A stretch of 64,000 bases of DNA from Aquimarina sp. ERC-38 (GCF_026222555.1 NZ_CP098511.1:4367523-4431522), one strand, 5' to 3'; positions 1 to 9,838 are shown, counted from the first letter of the stretch. A program made the numbers and translations. The notes: generated by a model not told the origin, from the sequence alone.

Positions 1-1213
1 GATCCATAACGCTACTTAAAAACGCACGGTAAGCCAATTCCTGGTCAGCTTCAGAATATACTTTGGTAAGCACATCAAGTTCTTTAAACCACGCCCAGGG
101 TTCATCTGTGTTATCTTCTATACTCCGAAAACCAAATTCGGTAAACAGTACCGGTTTATTATAGCGGGTAGAAAAATCAGCCAAGGTATCCAAATAAGGC
201 TGTAACCCGGATTTTAACTTAGATAAGCTTTTTTGATTTTTAATTTTCATAGGAAAATACCCCTGTACTCCAATATAATCCAACGCCTTCCAAAAAGAAA
301 TATCCTGATATTCCTTATCCCAGTTGGCTGCATAGGTTAGTTTTCCTTTATAAATAGCCCTGATCTCCTTGATCAATTGTAACCATTTTTCTTCATGATC
401 TTTCATAACCGTATAGAATTCGGTACCAAAACAGTAAACCGAAGCTTTTCCTTCTTGGGCAATACGGGCGTAATTAAGAGCTAGCTTACGATAATCTTTA
501 AACCAACGTTTAGTTTCTTCTTCATTATAGTCAAATTCGGTACGCCATCCGCTATCTACCCATAAATGTGGTTTTAACATGGTTTTCAATCCGTTTGAAG
601 TACACCATTTCAAGATTTCAATCATCGTACTATCCTTTTTACGGAAGGTAGGTAGTTCTTCTATATGATTGATGGAAGGTTTTTTAATATCGCTTTGATA
701 TTCAAAAGGAAGTACCGCCACATGGGTAATCCCGTAGTATCGGATGGAATCTATGGAATTTTTATTCAAAGCTTCCCACCCAAATACATTGGCTCCCCGG
801 TGCCATTCGGGATTAACAACCGCTGTAGTAATGGTAAGGTTTGATGTATAAGCCGGAAGTGTATAGTGATATTCTGTTTTTTGGTCGTTTATTTTAACCC
901 ATTTTAAAGTACCGTAAATAATGGCAAATATGGATCCTATAACTACTACCGAATATAAGATGGCTTTACTTTTTTTATACTTATACCAATAATGCTTTAC
1001 AATTAAAATTCTCGCTCCATATGCAGCAAGTAATAAAAGTAGCACGCCCAAACAATTCCAAAATAAAGTGGTAAATAACGGGCTAAACCATTCGGTTAAA
1101 GATACGTTTGCCAGTTTTTTATTAATACCTAAGACAACAACTCTTATCGTTATAAACAAGACAAAGAAAAGAGAAATGATCCATATTAAAACTCGGAGGG
1201 ATTTTTGTATCAA
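1..1213 (-). CDS. Membrane-anchored GH113-like glycoside hydrolase, 3' end cut off by window edge
   Basis: The minus strand is open from about 1302 to the window edge, so the C-terminus lies outside. The N-terminal ~110 residues hold three hydrophobic helices, followed by an extracytoplasmic TIM-barrel-like domain. Motifs seen are VNPEWHRGANVFGWEALN, LKPHLWVDSGWR, YCFGTEF (Glu near residue 265, candidate acid/base) and PVLFTEFGFRS (Glu near residue 358, candidate nucleophile). This order resembles family GH113 beta-mannanase-type hydrolases; the substrate cannot be told from sequence. There is no in-frame ATG after the upstream stop; TTG at 1213 is the best start I can see, but an earlier non-ATG start is possible. 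It is transcribed towards the window edge, away from secDF. Confidence 0.7.
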   Translation of the reverse strand, partial: MIQKSLRVLIWIISLFFVLFITIRVVVLGINKKLANVSLTEWFSPLFTTLFWNCLGVLLLLLAAYGARILIVKHYWYKYKKSKAILYSVVVIGSIFAIIYGTLKWVKINDQKTEYHYTLPAYTSNLTITTAVVNPEWHRGANVFGWEALNKNSIDSIRYYGITHVAVLPFEYQSDIKKPSINHIEELPTFRKKDSTMIEILKWCTSNGLKTMLKPHLWVDSGWRTEFDYNEEETKRWFKDYRKLALNYARIAQEGKASVYCFGTEFYTVMKDHEEKWLQLIKEIRAIYKGKLTYAANWDKEYQDISFWKALDYIGVQGYFPMKIKNQKSLSKLKSGLQPYLDTLADFSTRYNKPVLFTEFGFRSIEDNTDEPWAWFKELDVLTKVYSEADQELAYRAFLSSVMD

Positions 1214-1720
1214 GAGGTTAGTTTTTACTATAGTCTCTATTTTGTTATAAACATTACAAATGATGGAAAGGCTGGTAAAATAAGTGAATTTATTTACAGT
1301 CTATATTAATAAAAAATTTTAGTCTAAAAACCATAAAATATTGAGTTAGAGCAGAGGGTCTAGTATCTTGAATTAGATTTAAGATTAGTTATTGTTTTCA
1401 TTTATTACCAACCGCAGTTCAATACAAACAGCTGATAAAAAGCCTTTAAATTAAGTAACTTTTCATAGTAAAATAACGATAAACACATCAAAATAAAGCT
1501 TTTAATCGAAAATTATCTTGTCTTCGATACAATTTTCTATCAAAAATCACTCGGACTGACGCTAATTTTCTCACAATAAGTTTAAAATAAGAAAAACAGT
1601 AAAATTTACACGTTTTTAATAAATGTATAAAAGTTTCAAAACTCATATAAAAGCAAAACCCCTTTTCAACTTTACACTGAAAAGGGGTTTAAACTTTATT
1701 ATTAAATTAAAATCATCAGC
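1214..1720. other. Intergenic region with a partial dispersed repeat and the secDF terminator
   Basis: No gene is supported here. Positions about 1501-1562 contain an ATCGAAAA...TTCGAT inverted motif followed by CACTCGGACTGACG, which resembles the right half of the imperfect-palindrome element at 49480-49599. The secDF terminator is at 1656-1690. The small open frames across this stretch are AT-rich and without recognisable protein features. Confidence 0.5.
1656..1690 (-). terminator. Rho-independent terminator downstream of secDF
   Basis: A perfect 12-bp stem (AAACCCCTTTTC / GAAAAGGGGTTT) with an 11-nt loop, followed on the minus strand by a T-rich tract, lies 30 bp past the secDF stop codon. 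Confidence 0.85.
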
Positions 1721-4700
1721 TTATGCCGGTACTTCTTCTAGTTTAGGTTTCTTTTCTTTTAAACCTACTTTATTTACCGTATCCCTCATAATCGGAGTTG
1801 CAATAAATAAGGAAGAATAGGTTCCTACTAACACCCCTATAATTAATGAGAACATAAATCCACGTAAAGGCTCTGCAAAAATAAAGATAGCCACCAGTAC
1901 TAATAAGGTAGTCAATGATGTATTTAACGTACGGCTTAACGTACTGTTTAAAGCTCCGTTAATATTTTCATCTAACGTCCAGGTTTTATGCTCCTGGAAA
2001 TATTCTCGAATCCGGTCAAAAACAACCACCGTATCATTTAAGGAATATCCAATAACCGTAAGGATTGCGGCAATAAACGCCTGGTCAATCTCCATGTTAA
2101 ACGGCATAAATTTATATGTAAGGGAGAAAATACCTAACACCACTAAAACATCATGAAATACTGCGGCAACGGCTCCTAAACTAAACTGCCATCTCTGGAA
2201 CCTAAATAAGATATATAAGAATACTACAATTAGAGATCCAATTACCGATAATAAGGCAGAATTTTGAATATCATCCGCAATAGTTGGTCCTACCTTCATA
2301 GAAGACATAATACCCACTTGCTTATCTTCTTCTCCGCTAGTAAATTGATCATAAGTTAAACCAGCCGGTAAATAAGGTTTTAAGGTTTGATACAAGGTAT
2401 TTGAAATTTCTTCATCTACCGCTGACCCGGTTTCATTCACTTTATATTTAGTCGTAATTTTTAACTGATTATTTGCTCCTAAAGTTTTAGCCTGCGCACT
2501 TCCAAAAGCACCTACCAGGTCACCTTCTACCTTAGTAGGCGTTACATCATCTGCAAAACGTACGGTATAGGATCTACCTCCTACAAAATCAACTCCCTGA
2601 TCCAATCCTTGGGTTATTAAAGATATGGCACCTCCTATAATTAATACTCCGGAGATAATATAAGCCAACTTTCTCTTAGCTAAAAAGTCCACATTCATTT
2701 TTGTAAACAGGTTCTTAGTAGCTCCCGTAGAGAAAGCCAATTCTTTTCCGTTCTTTCCGTATCCGTCAATAAACAATCGGGTGATGAAAATTGCGGTAAA
2801 TAACGAAGTTAAAATACCAATCAATAAGGTAGTGGCAAATCCTTTAATTGGACCAGTTCCAATCAGTAATAAAATCAAACCTGTTAATCCCGTCGTGATA
2901 TTTGCATCAAGAATGGAAGACAAAGCGTTGTTAAAACCATCTTTAATGGCATCTTTTTGAATTTTCCCTTTGGCTAATTCTTCTTTAATACGTTCAAAGA
3001 TCAGTACATTCGCATCCACCGACATCCCTATGGTCAGTACAATACCTGCGATCCCGGGTAAAGTCAATACCGCTTTTAGTCCGGCTAATACCCCAAAAAT
3101 GAACAGGATATTTACTACTAATGCAACATCAGCAAAAAGACCAGCTTTTCCGTAATAAAACACCATCCAAATTAGGATCAGTACTAAGGCAATAATAAAA
3201 GACATAATCCCACTGTCAATAGCTTCCTGTCCTAGTGATGGTCCTACTACTTCACTCTGAATAATATCTGCAGATGCCGGTAATTTACCCGCACGTAATA
3301 CATTGGCCAAATCTTTTCCTTCTTCTACATCAAAATCCCCTGAAATTTCACTACGTCCTCCACTAATTGGACCGGAAGTTACACCTGGTGCGGAGTATAC
3401 AATATTATCCAGGACAATAGCTATACGTCCCTGAGTATTGAAGGCATTCCCGGTCATTTCTTCCCACTTTTTAGCTCCTTTCCCATCCATTTGCATGGTT
3501 ACCACTACATTATTTGTCTGACCGTAGGATTGTGCAGCATCGGTAATAACCGCACCGCTTAATTCCGGTCTGCTATCCCTGTTTCCTCGTAAAGCGTACA
3601 AGTCTACTACAGTAGCGTCTTTTACCGGTTTACTCCAGGCAAACTTAGTATAACGTAAACTCTGTGGTAATAACTTAGCTATATCAGGTCTTCTAATATA
3701 TTGACCGAATTTGGCCGTATCCCGAATGGCTACAGAAACCATTCCCCCGTTAGTAGGAGCTCCAATTAGGTCCATAATTGGATTTACTTCAGCTTCTATT
3801 GCTGTAGAATCTTCTGCATCTTCCAATAAGTCCGCAATTGCATCTTCTTCATCAACATCTGTAGCCGTACTATCTGTTGCAGTGCTATCTACTTCTTGAG
3901 CAATGGCAGCTATTTCATCAACTACTTTTTCTTTATCTGTAGCTTCTTCAGTTGTTTCTCCTTTTTGAGCATCCTGTTCCTTTTTTACAATCGTATTAGC
4001 AGATTGTAAAAAGCTAAAAAGTTGTTGTGAAGGTTCAACTTCCCAAAACTCTAACTGTGCGGTACTTTGTAATAATTTCTGAACCCGGTCTACATCTTTG
4101 GCTCCTGGTAATTCTACCAGAATACGTCCGGATTCTCCTAAACGCTGAATATTGGGTTGAGTTACCCCGAACTTATCAATACGTTTCCGTAAAACTTCAA
4201 AAGCAGAAGTTACGGACTCGTCAATTTTTCTTCGTAAAATAGGTTTTACCTGATCGTTTAATTGATCATAAGTAATCTCGTCGCTTAAATTTTTATTAGC
4301 AAAAATATCGGGTGAAGCCAGTGTTGCATCCGGTATTTTCTCAAACTCGGTAAAAAAGTCTTCCAGATAAGTGTTCTGACTGTCTTTTTGAACTTCATCT
4401 GTTGCTGCTAAGGCTTGTAAAAAAGCTGGATCTTTTGAATTGTTAGCCAATCCTTTTAAAATATCCTTTACGGAAATTTGAAGGATCACATTAATTCCTC
4501 CTTCTAGGTCTAATCCCTTATTAAGTTCCTTATCTTTTGCCTGAAAATAGGTGATTCCGGCAAAAATGGGTTCTTTTCCGATAGAATCCAGATAGGTTTC
4601 TTCAGCTTCCTGCCTTAGTTGTGAATAGTTCTCAACAGATTCGGGGTACTTATTAATTGCGTATGCTTCTGCATCTTTTTCTTTAGAGTAGGTAAAATAG

Positions 4701-4774
4701 GTATAGGATAATTGATATAAACAGACTAATCCGAATAATATCGCAAACACCCTTACGAGTCCTTTATTTTGCAT
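1721..4774 (-). CDS. secDF: Protein translocase subunit SecDF (fused SecD-SecF)
   Basis: RND-type membrane partner of SecYEG that uses proton motive force to help pull exported proteins across the inner membrane. The 1017-aa product is a natural SecD-SecF fusion, as is usual in Bacteroidota. Visible parts: one N-terminal membrane helix; KGLDLEGGINVILQ near residue 87; the P1 region with RKRIDKFGVTQPNIQRLG around 195-215; the SecD membrane motif IGMSVDANVLIFERIKEE near 588; the SecF start with GVDFVGGRSYTV near 745; and the SecF motif GYSLNDTVVVFDRIRE near 911. An acidic, Ser/Thr/Asp-rich insert at about 265-325 is low complexity and is probably a flexible periplasmic loop. It appears monocistronic, with its own terminator at 1656-1690. 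Confidence 0.96.
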   Translation of the reverse strand: MQNKGLVRVFAILFGLVCLYQLSYTYFTYSKEKDAEAYAINKYPESVENYSQLRQEAEETYLDSIGKEPIFAGITYFQAKDKELNKGLDLEGGINVILQISVKDILKGLANNSKDPAFLQALAATDEVQKDSQNTYLEDFFTEFEKIPDATLASPDIFANKNLSDEITYDQLNDQVKPILRRKIDESVTSAFEVLRKRIDKFGVTQPNIQRLGESGRILVELPGAKDVDRVQKLLQSTAQLEFWEVEPSQQLFSFLQSANTIVKKEQDAQKGETTEEATDKEKVVDEIAAIAQEVDSTATDSTATDVDEEDAIADLLEDAEDSTAIEAEVNPIMDLIGAPTNGGMVSVAIRDTAKFGQYIRRPDIAKLLPQSLRYTKFAWSKPVKDATVVDLYALRGNRDSRPELSGAVITDAAQSYGQTNNVVVTMQMDGKGAKKWEEMTGNAFNTQGRIAIVLDNIVYSAPGVTSGPISGGRSEISGDFDVEEGKDLANVLRAGKLPASADIIQSEVVGPSLGQEAIDSGIMSFIIALVLILIWMVFYYGKAGLFADVALVVNILFIFGVLAGLKAVLTLPGIAGIVLTIGMSVDANVLIFERIKEELAKGKIQKDAIKDGFNNALSSILDANITTGLTGLILLLIGTGPIKGFATTLLIGILTSLFTAIFITRLFIDGYGKNGKELAFSTGATKNLFTKMNVDFLAKRKLAYIISGVLIIGGAISLITQGLDQGVDFVGGRSYTVRFADDVTPTKVEGDLVGAFGSAQAKTLGANNQLKITTKYKVNETGSAVDEEISNTLYQTLKPYLPAGLTYDQFTSGEEDKQVGIMSSMKVGPTIADDIQNSALLSVIGSLIVVFLYILFRFQRWQFSLGAVAAVFHDVLVVLGIFSLTYKFMPFNMEIDQAFIAAILTVIGYSLNDTVVVFDRIREYFQEHKTWTLDENINGALNSTLSRTLNTSLTTLLVLVAIFIFAEPLRGFMFSLIIGVLVGTYSSLFIATPIMRDTVNKVGLKEKKPKLEEVPA

Positions 4775-4874
4775 GGTATTAGTTTTTAGTTCGGTTAGTT
4801 ATACATTAGAAGTATTACCGAACTGTGATTATTAAATTTTTGAATAGAATTTTAAATGGAAAATGGAATGTCCC

Positions 4875-5495
4875 TTAAGAAACTGGGCCTGCCCGGGTAT
4901 CCGGTAGTATGCTCACTACAGGAAAAAAAGTGCTATATGTAGTAAAAAATGTTTTTTTAAGAAGCTGTTGTTTATCGAAAGCATCAGCGTACGTGTAACC
5001 GCTGAAAAAGAGGTGATTCTTTAATTGAAGCGGATCAATTTTAATTCGTTCGAATTGTAGAATACCTAATTGCGATGTAATTTTTGTATGAGGTGCGTCT
5101 TGATCAATTTTATGGACTGCTACCGTATAATCGTAATCAAGTGTTTGCTTAAATGGTGTTCCTGATTCCTGGTGAGAAGTTTCCTTATCTTTAATATAAT
5201 CGATATGACGAGAGCTTGCCAATCTTTTTTCAATAGTAGTAACCGCATTATCACTATAATAAGATAAGGTAAGGCTACGGTTCTCTTTATTAGCAAAAAC
5301 GGCAACTTTAGTAATCCCAATTGCCCGTAGTTCTCTTTGTACCGTAGCAAGGGTACGTTTAGCTTCGGATTGGTAACTAGTGGTTGTATCAAATTGAAGA
5401 ACAATCTCTTGATTAGGTACATACGAAGGTTGTTGTAAGGCAATTATAAATGCCAACAAACCTATAAAAGTAAGAACATACCCTTTTCTAAACAT
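4875..5495 (-). CDS. Uncharacterised single-span membrane protein next to secDF
   Basis: The 206-aa product starts MFRKGYVLTFIGLLAFIIAL, one membrane anchor or uncleaved signal, followed by a soluble domain with no motif I can name. The stretch VQRELRAIGITKVAVFANKE followed by a beta-rich segment resembles a small alpha/beta fold, loosely like periplasmic SecD/SecF domains, but this is only an impression. It lies 100 bp upstream of secDF on the same strand, so the two may be co-transcribed and it may act in secretion; that is inference from position only. Downstream of malate dehydrogenase it is set apart by a weak inverted repeat (5509-5566). Confidence 0.75.
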   Translation of the reverse strand: MFRKGYVLTFIGLLAFIIALQQPSYVPNQEIVLQFDTTTSYQSEAKRTLATVQRELRAIGITKVAVFANKENRSLTLSYYSDNAVTTIEKRLASSRHIDYIKDKETSHQESGTPFKQTLDYDYTVAVHKIDQDAPHTKITSQLGILQFERIKIDPLQLKNHLFFSGYTYADAFDKQQLLKKTFFTTYSTFFPVVSILPDTRAGPVS

Positions 5496-5508
5496 GGCGC
5501 AAATATAA

Positions 5509-5566
5509 AAAATAGGACCGGATCGGAATAAAGTTTACACGTAAATTTCCAATTTGGTCCTATTTT
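5509..5566 (-). terminator. Possible terminator after malate dehydrogenase
   Basis: An 11-bp perfect inverted repeat (AAAATAGGACC / GGTCCTATTTT) with a long loop of about 36 nt lies 27 bp past the mdh stop and is followed on the minus strand by a T-rich run. The loop is long for a classical terminator, hence the moderate confidence. Confidence 0.45.
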
Positions 5567-5592
5567 ATAAAGTTAAAAGTCCGTTTGGGTGT

Positions 5593-6519
5593 CTATAATT
5601 CTAAAAGTCCGTTTGTTTTTTTAACACCCTCCGCACTTTCGGCTAATTTATTTTTTTCGGCATCAGTCAGTTCGATTTCGACTATTTTTTCAATTCCGTT
5701 TTTTCCAAGAACCACTGGTACTCCGATACATAGGTCATTTAACCCATATTCACCTTCAACTAGCGTAGAACAAGGAAAGATTTTTTTCTGATCACAAGCA
5801 ATTGCTTGTACTAATCCTGAAACTGCCGCTCCAGGAGCATACCATGCAGAGGTACCTAATAAACCGGTAAGTGTAGCTCCACCTACTTTAGTATCTGCGG
5901 CTACTTTTTCCAAGCGATCCGTATCTATAAATTCTGATACCGGTACGCTATTTCTGGTTGCCAATCGGGTTAAAGGTACCATTCCCTTATCACTATGCCC
6001 TCCAATGACCATACCGTCCACGTCAGAAATAGGGGCTTCTAAGGCTTCGGCTAATCGATATTTGAAACGGGCACTATCCAGGGCGCCGCCCATCCCTATG
6101 ATTTTATTCTTAGGTAAATCCGTAGTTTTATGAACCAGATAGGTCATTGTGTCCATTGGGTTACTTACTACGATAATAATGGCATCCGGCGAATGTTTAA
6201 TCAGGTTTGAAGAAACATCTTTTACAATCCCGGCATTAATACCAATCAATTCTTCTCGGGTCATTCCCGGTTTCCTGGGAATACCTGATGTAATTACAGC
6301 AATATCGCTATTAGCAGTTTTTGAATAGTCACTAGTAGATCCGGTAATTTTAGTATCAAATCCGTTTAAGGAAGCGGTTTGCATTAAATCCATGGCTTTC
6401 CCTTCTGCATAGCCTTCTTTAATATCTAACAAAACAACTTCTGAAGCGAAATTTTTAATGGCAATATACTCGGCACAACTTGCCCCTACGGCTCCCGCAC
6501 CTACTACTGTAACTTTCAT
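5593..6519 (-). CDS. mdh: Malate dehydrogenase
   Basis: NAD-dependent oxidation of malate to oxaloacetate in the TCA cycle, in the cytosol. The 308-aa length and motifs fit the LDH-like MDH group found in Bacteroidota. Seen: Rossmann glycine motif VVGAGAVGASCAEY at residues 4-17 with the Asp (LLDIKEG) that marks NAD preference; the mobile active-site loop IPRKPGMTREEL near 79-90; VSNPMDTMTYLV; and the catalytic histidine in IGGHSDKGMVPL near residue 174. Start ATG at 6519 places the Rossmann strand at the usual distance from the N-terminus. It stands alone, divergent from the beta-propeller gene at 6687. Confidence 0.96.
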   Translation of the reverse strand: MKVTVVGAGAVGASCAEYIAIKNFASEVVLLDIKEGYAEGKAMDLMQTASLNGFDTKITGSTSDYSKTANSDIAVITSGIPRKPGMTREELIGINAGIVKDVSSNLIKHSPDAIIIVVSNPMDTMTYLVHKTTDLPKNKIIGMGGALDSARFKYRLAEALEAPISDVDGMVIGGHSDKGMVPLTRLATRNSVPVSEFIDTDRLEKVAADTKVGGATLTGLLGTSAWYAPGAAVSGLVQAIACDQKKIFPCSTLVEGEYGLNDLCIGVPVVLGKNGIEKIVEIELTDAEKNKLAESAEGVKKTNGLLEL

Positions 6520-6686
6520 ATAAGAAAAATTTTATGATTTATGATTAGAATTGCGAAAATACGAATTATAGAAGGATCTAATTCCTTTATGCTTCTTAAT
6601 TTACTTTAAATTTTAGCATAATGAACTATAAATATCTCTAAATAAAATCTTAAATTCGGAAACTATAACTTAAACATCAATTAATT

Positions 6687-8597
6687 ATGAAACACCACTA
6701 CGTATCAATTTTACTTTTTTTAAGCATCTCTTTATTTGCACAGCGCACCGCTACAAAAACACTAACATTTGATTCAAAAGTTCAGGATTTGATTATTGTT
6801 CCTTTCAACGGAATCGCTGCGATTTCGGATAATTCAAAGGTTCATGGTTACAACCCTGATACACAAGAGTTAGTTTGGTCTATAGATATCCCTAAATCAA
6901 ATGGGGTTGCAATTGCATCAAAAGGTCTTGCAAATGCTTCTTCTCTACTATCTATAAACGGTGGCGACGGTAACGACTTTGTCGTCATCCCGGACACTCC
7001 GTTCTTACAGAAGTTTTTTGACAACCGATTGTATATCATTAATAGCTTTAATGGAGATATCTTATTTGCTCCAACAGAAGACAAAGAATCTTTCTTTCAG
7101 GCCGAATATTTATTTGATGAAGATGCTATGTTACTAAGAGGGCTTCAGGATAAATCATTAGTAATAGCTAAATACAGTTTAAAAGAAAAGAAATATTTGT
7201 GGAAAACTACTGTATCTGAAAAATTTGGGAACTTTTTTACAAAGTTATCATCTGCCATGGGTGAAGACCCAACTGCTGGAAAAGACGAAATGCAATACAG
7301 TGAAGACAAGGTTTTTATCCTGGCAAAATCAAAATTTTATGTATTAGATAAAAAAACAGGAACCTTATTGTGGAAAGTAGAAGATACTAAGAAGAATGTA
7401 GATAGTTTTTTTAATAGCCTGGATGGAGCTTATGTGTTGTTGACTGAGGTAGTCGGACTTTTAGGAACTAAAGAAATGCTTGATTTACGAGATGCCGCTA
7501 CAGGAAACAAAATCTGGAAAGACCCGATCAAAACTAAATATCTGGTACTTTTTGAAGATTGGCAGGATAAAATGCTTCTTGCTCATTATCGTGGTTTTAA
7601 TTTTTATGACTATAAAACGGGTGAAAAACTGTGGGAAAAAGATCCTAAGGGGAGTGGAATTAAATCGGTTATTCCTATTGATCAGGATTTTCTTTACGTA
7701 TATGATGATGAAATGATGTTATTAGATAAAAATGGTCAGAAAAAGTGGAAGAAAGATATAAATATTAGCGATGATGAAGAAGATCCAATATTTTTCTTGG
7801 AGAAAACAGATAATGGTAAAATTCTTTATGTTACCGCTACTTATGCTAATCTGGTAGATTATACTACTGGTCAAAAAATATGGAAAAAAGATTTAAAGTT
7901 GAAAAATGATCGGCCTACCTTTGCTAAATACGATGAGAAAATAGGTGATTTTGTTATTTATAATGATGAAAAACTCTACCGTTTTAATAAAGCTACTACG
8001 GAACGTCCTGAGCCTTTTGCCAAGTTAAAACTGAAAAATGAAAAGTTAATTACCAGCATGGAATTATTCCCGAATAATGTATCTATTACCGGTCAAAGTG
8101 AAGTAGTAGTTGTAGCTAATAGTGGAAGCGTGGTTTTTCATAATAAATATGTTCAACCTGGAGAATTAGCTCGAAAATTTGGAAAAGTTGCACTACAGAT
8201 AGGTAGTGTCGCTGCTGCGGTAGCTACTACCGAGGTAACAACTTCGGTTACCTACCGGGATGCAAACGGAAATACGATCACTCAAACTTCAGAACCACAA
8301 GCCTTATTTGGTAAACGGGCACAAGCTATTGGAGAGGCAGGCTACTTTGCCGGGGCTTTTTCACAACAATTTGTTCAGGATCGATTTAATGCTTTACAGG
8401 AAAATGAACGCGACGTCATCATTTTTGCAAAAGGAGATAATAAAGAAAGGCTTTTAATTAAAGTTAACAAAGAAAATGGAAAGGAAGAAGACAAAATTAT
8501 TGTTGAAAACACAAAACCTGTATACGATTATGATGCTGTTTCAGGTGATCTTTACTATAGCAAGGGGAATGAAGTAATGATTTTTAAAAGTTTATAA
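6687..8597 (+). CDS. Secreted PQQ-type beta-propeller repeat protein
   Basis: The 636-aa product has a cleavable signal peptide (YVSILLFLSISLFAQ). The body contains repeated blades of the kind DKKTGTLLWKVED, DYKTGEKLWEKD, DYTTGQKIWKKD and AATGNKIWKDP, which is the PQQ/WD40-like outer-membrane-assembly (BamB-like) repeat signature. At residues about 495-570 a Gly/Ala/Val-rich segment interrupts the propeller, and a further blade closes the C-terminus. No catalytic residues are evident; propellers of this type usually scaffold or bind, in the periplasm or at the outer membrane. It is longer than BamB (about 390 aa), so BamB identity is not claimed. It is followed by a strong terminator. Confidence 0.8.
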   Translation: MKHHYVSILLFLSISLFAQRTATKTLTFDSKVQDLIIVPFNGIAAISDNSKVHGYNPDTQELVWSIDIPKSNGVAIASKGLANASSLLSINGGDGNDFVVIPDTPFLQKFFDNRLYIINSFNGDILFAPTEDKESFFQAEYLFDEDAMLLRGLQDKSLVIAKYSLKEKKYLWKTTVSEKFGNFFTKLSSAMGEDPTAGKDEMQYSEDKVFILAKSKFYVLDKKTGTLLWKVEDTKKNVDSFFNSLDGAYVLLTEVVGLLGTKEMLDLRDAATGNKIWKDPIKTKYLVLFEDWQDKMLLAHYRGFNFYDYKTGEKLWEKDPKGSGIKSVIPIDQDFLYVYDDEMMLLDKNGQKKWKKDINISDDEEDPIFFLEKTDNGKILYVTATYANLVDYTTGQKIWKKDLKLKNDRPTFAKYDEKIGDFVIYNDEKLYRFNKATTERPEPFAKLKLKNEKLITSMELFPNNVSITGQSEVVVVANSGSVVFHNKYVQPGELARKFGKVALQIGSVAAAVATTEVTTSVTYRDANGNTITQTSEPQALFGKRAQAIGEAGYFAGAFSQQFVQDRFNALQENERDVIIFAKGDNKERLLIKVNKENGKEEDKIIVENTKPVYDYDAVSGDLYYSKGNEVMIFKSL

Positions 8598-8619
8598 ATT
8601 ATTACCTATCACCGCTATT

Positions 8620-8654
8620 AAAAGGTGCCTGCTTTCTTTAAGTATGCACCTTTT
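8620..8654 (+). terminator. Terminator after the beta-propeller gene
   Basis: A 9-bp stem (AAAAGGTGC / GCACCTTTT) with a 17-nt loop lies 23 bp after the stop at 8597. It sits between convergent genes and may serve the minus-strand gene ending at 8681 as well. Confidence 0.7.
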
Positions 8655-8680
8655 CTATTAGTATTAAAACCTATAACTAC

Positions 8681-9715
8681 CTACCACCCCACTTTAAGGC
8701 CCAAAGTAATGGTACTGTAGTTTTGTAAGGTGTAATCTAAATGTGCAGTTGCAATTTTATAAGTATAGGTAGTCCCTAAGGTAGCTCTTAATCCGGATTC
8801 TTTATTTACCGCACTTACCGGATCACTAACCGTAGAGTTTTCAAAACCTAGCTCCGGAATTTCATAAACACCTAAGAGGTCCGTAGTTGTTCTACCGGCA
8901 AATAACCCAAAACCCCCGTAAAAATTAAGGGCTTTTCTTTTAGTCGATATAATTCCTGAAAAAAGCCATGACCCCCCGTTCATTTCAATGGATTGTTCCG
9001 TACCCTCCAGAGTTAGATCTTCATTTGTAAAATCATAAGTTGACCTAAAATTGGTATAACTAATCACAGCACCAATATCTACGGGAAATCGTCTCCAACT
9101 ATAAATGGAATGCGTAAGTTGATTTTGAATCCCAAAGCCCAGTACCCGGAGTTTGGTTCGATCCGCTATCTTCATTTTAGGCATGTACCGCATTTTTAAT
9201 TCAAAACCTTTAATTAATCCTATAGAACCCTGTATATAATTTACCATAAACCGGGAGACTTCGCTATTATCCGGTCCGGATGGTAAGGTAATATCGGTAT
9301 CACCCCCGTTACTATTGGTAATATCAACCACGACTTCACCGGGATTTTGTCCCAGGATATTAGCTACGGATTGTACCGTACCTCCCGTCCTAAAGGCTAA
9401 ATTAACGTAATCCAATTCATTTAGGTTGAATCTTGTTTTTTCTTCTCTTACAAAAGAAAGAGAAGTAACCAGACCTATATCAAAATCTAAGAATTCCTTG
9501 GTTTCTGCAGTGGTATACCAACCGTTGACCGTATTATTAATCAAACTTTCTGCCCCGGCATTAAAGTAATCTTCACTAAACCGAGTGGCGTCTGCTATTC
9601 CTAATCGTAAAGTACCGTCAATAGTAACCTGGGTGTATCCGGTTAAAATTCCGCTAAAGAATATAAAAAGCACAAATAACCAACGAAAAGATATGGGTAG
9701 GTTTACAGTTGTCAT
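8681..9715 (-). CDS. Predicted outer-membrane beta-barrel protein
   Basis: The 344-aa product has a signal peptide (WLFVLFIFFSGILTGYTQ) and alternating hydrophobic/polar strands throughout (for example FELKMRYMPKMKIAD, HSIYSWRRFPVDIGAVISY), and ends in a strand finishing LGLKVGW with an aromatic last residue, as in barrel proteins inserted by BamA. No family name is certain. It lies between gyrB and the propeller gene and is in the same orientation as gyrB but is separated from it by a strong terminator (9782-9818), so it has its own promoter. The partner or substrate is unknown. Confidence 0.75.
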   Translation of the reverse strand: MTTVNLPISFRWLFVLFIFFSGILTGYTQVTIDGTLRLGIADATRFSEDYFNAGAESLINNTVNGWYTTAETKEFLDFDIGLVTSLSFVREEKTRFNLNELDYVNLAFRTGGTVQSVANILGQNPGEVVVDITNSNGGDTDITLPSGPDNSEVSRFMVNYIQGSIGLIKGFELKMRYMPKMKIADRTKLRVLGFGIQNQLTHSIYSWRRFPVDIGAVISYTNFRSTYDFTNEDLTLEGTEQSIEMNGGSWLFSGIISTKRKALNFYGGFGLFAGRTTTDLLGVYEIPELGFENSTVSDPVSAVNKESGLRATLGTTYTYKIATAHLDYTLQNYSTITLGLKVGW

Positions 9716-9781
9716 AGGTTTGATTTAGGCTTTTGCAATATAAAAAATATCCTTAGATAATAATCTGAATATTTTGCATAA

Positions 9782-9818
9782 AAAAACCGAACGCTACTTC
9801 ATATAACGTTCGGTTTTT
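9782..9818 (-). terminator. Rho-independent terminator after gyrB
   Basis: A perfect 12-bp stem (AAAAACCGAACG / CGTTCGGTTTTT) with a 13-nt loop lies 21 bp past the gyrB stop and ends in a T run on both strands. Confidence 0.9.
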
Positions 9819-9838
9819 CTATTTATGATATGCAATTT

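Noticed and set aside
1068..1820. Short plus-strand open frames before and across the secDF end
   Set aside because: They lie opposite the GH and secDF coding frames or in AT-rich DNA and show no protein features.
5120..5443. 107-codon minus-strand frame inside the 206-aa gene
   Set aside because: It overlaps the 206-aa gene in another frame and is rich in Leu/Ile in a way typical of a frame shadow; the longer frame has a membrane anchor.
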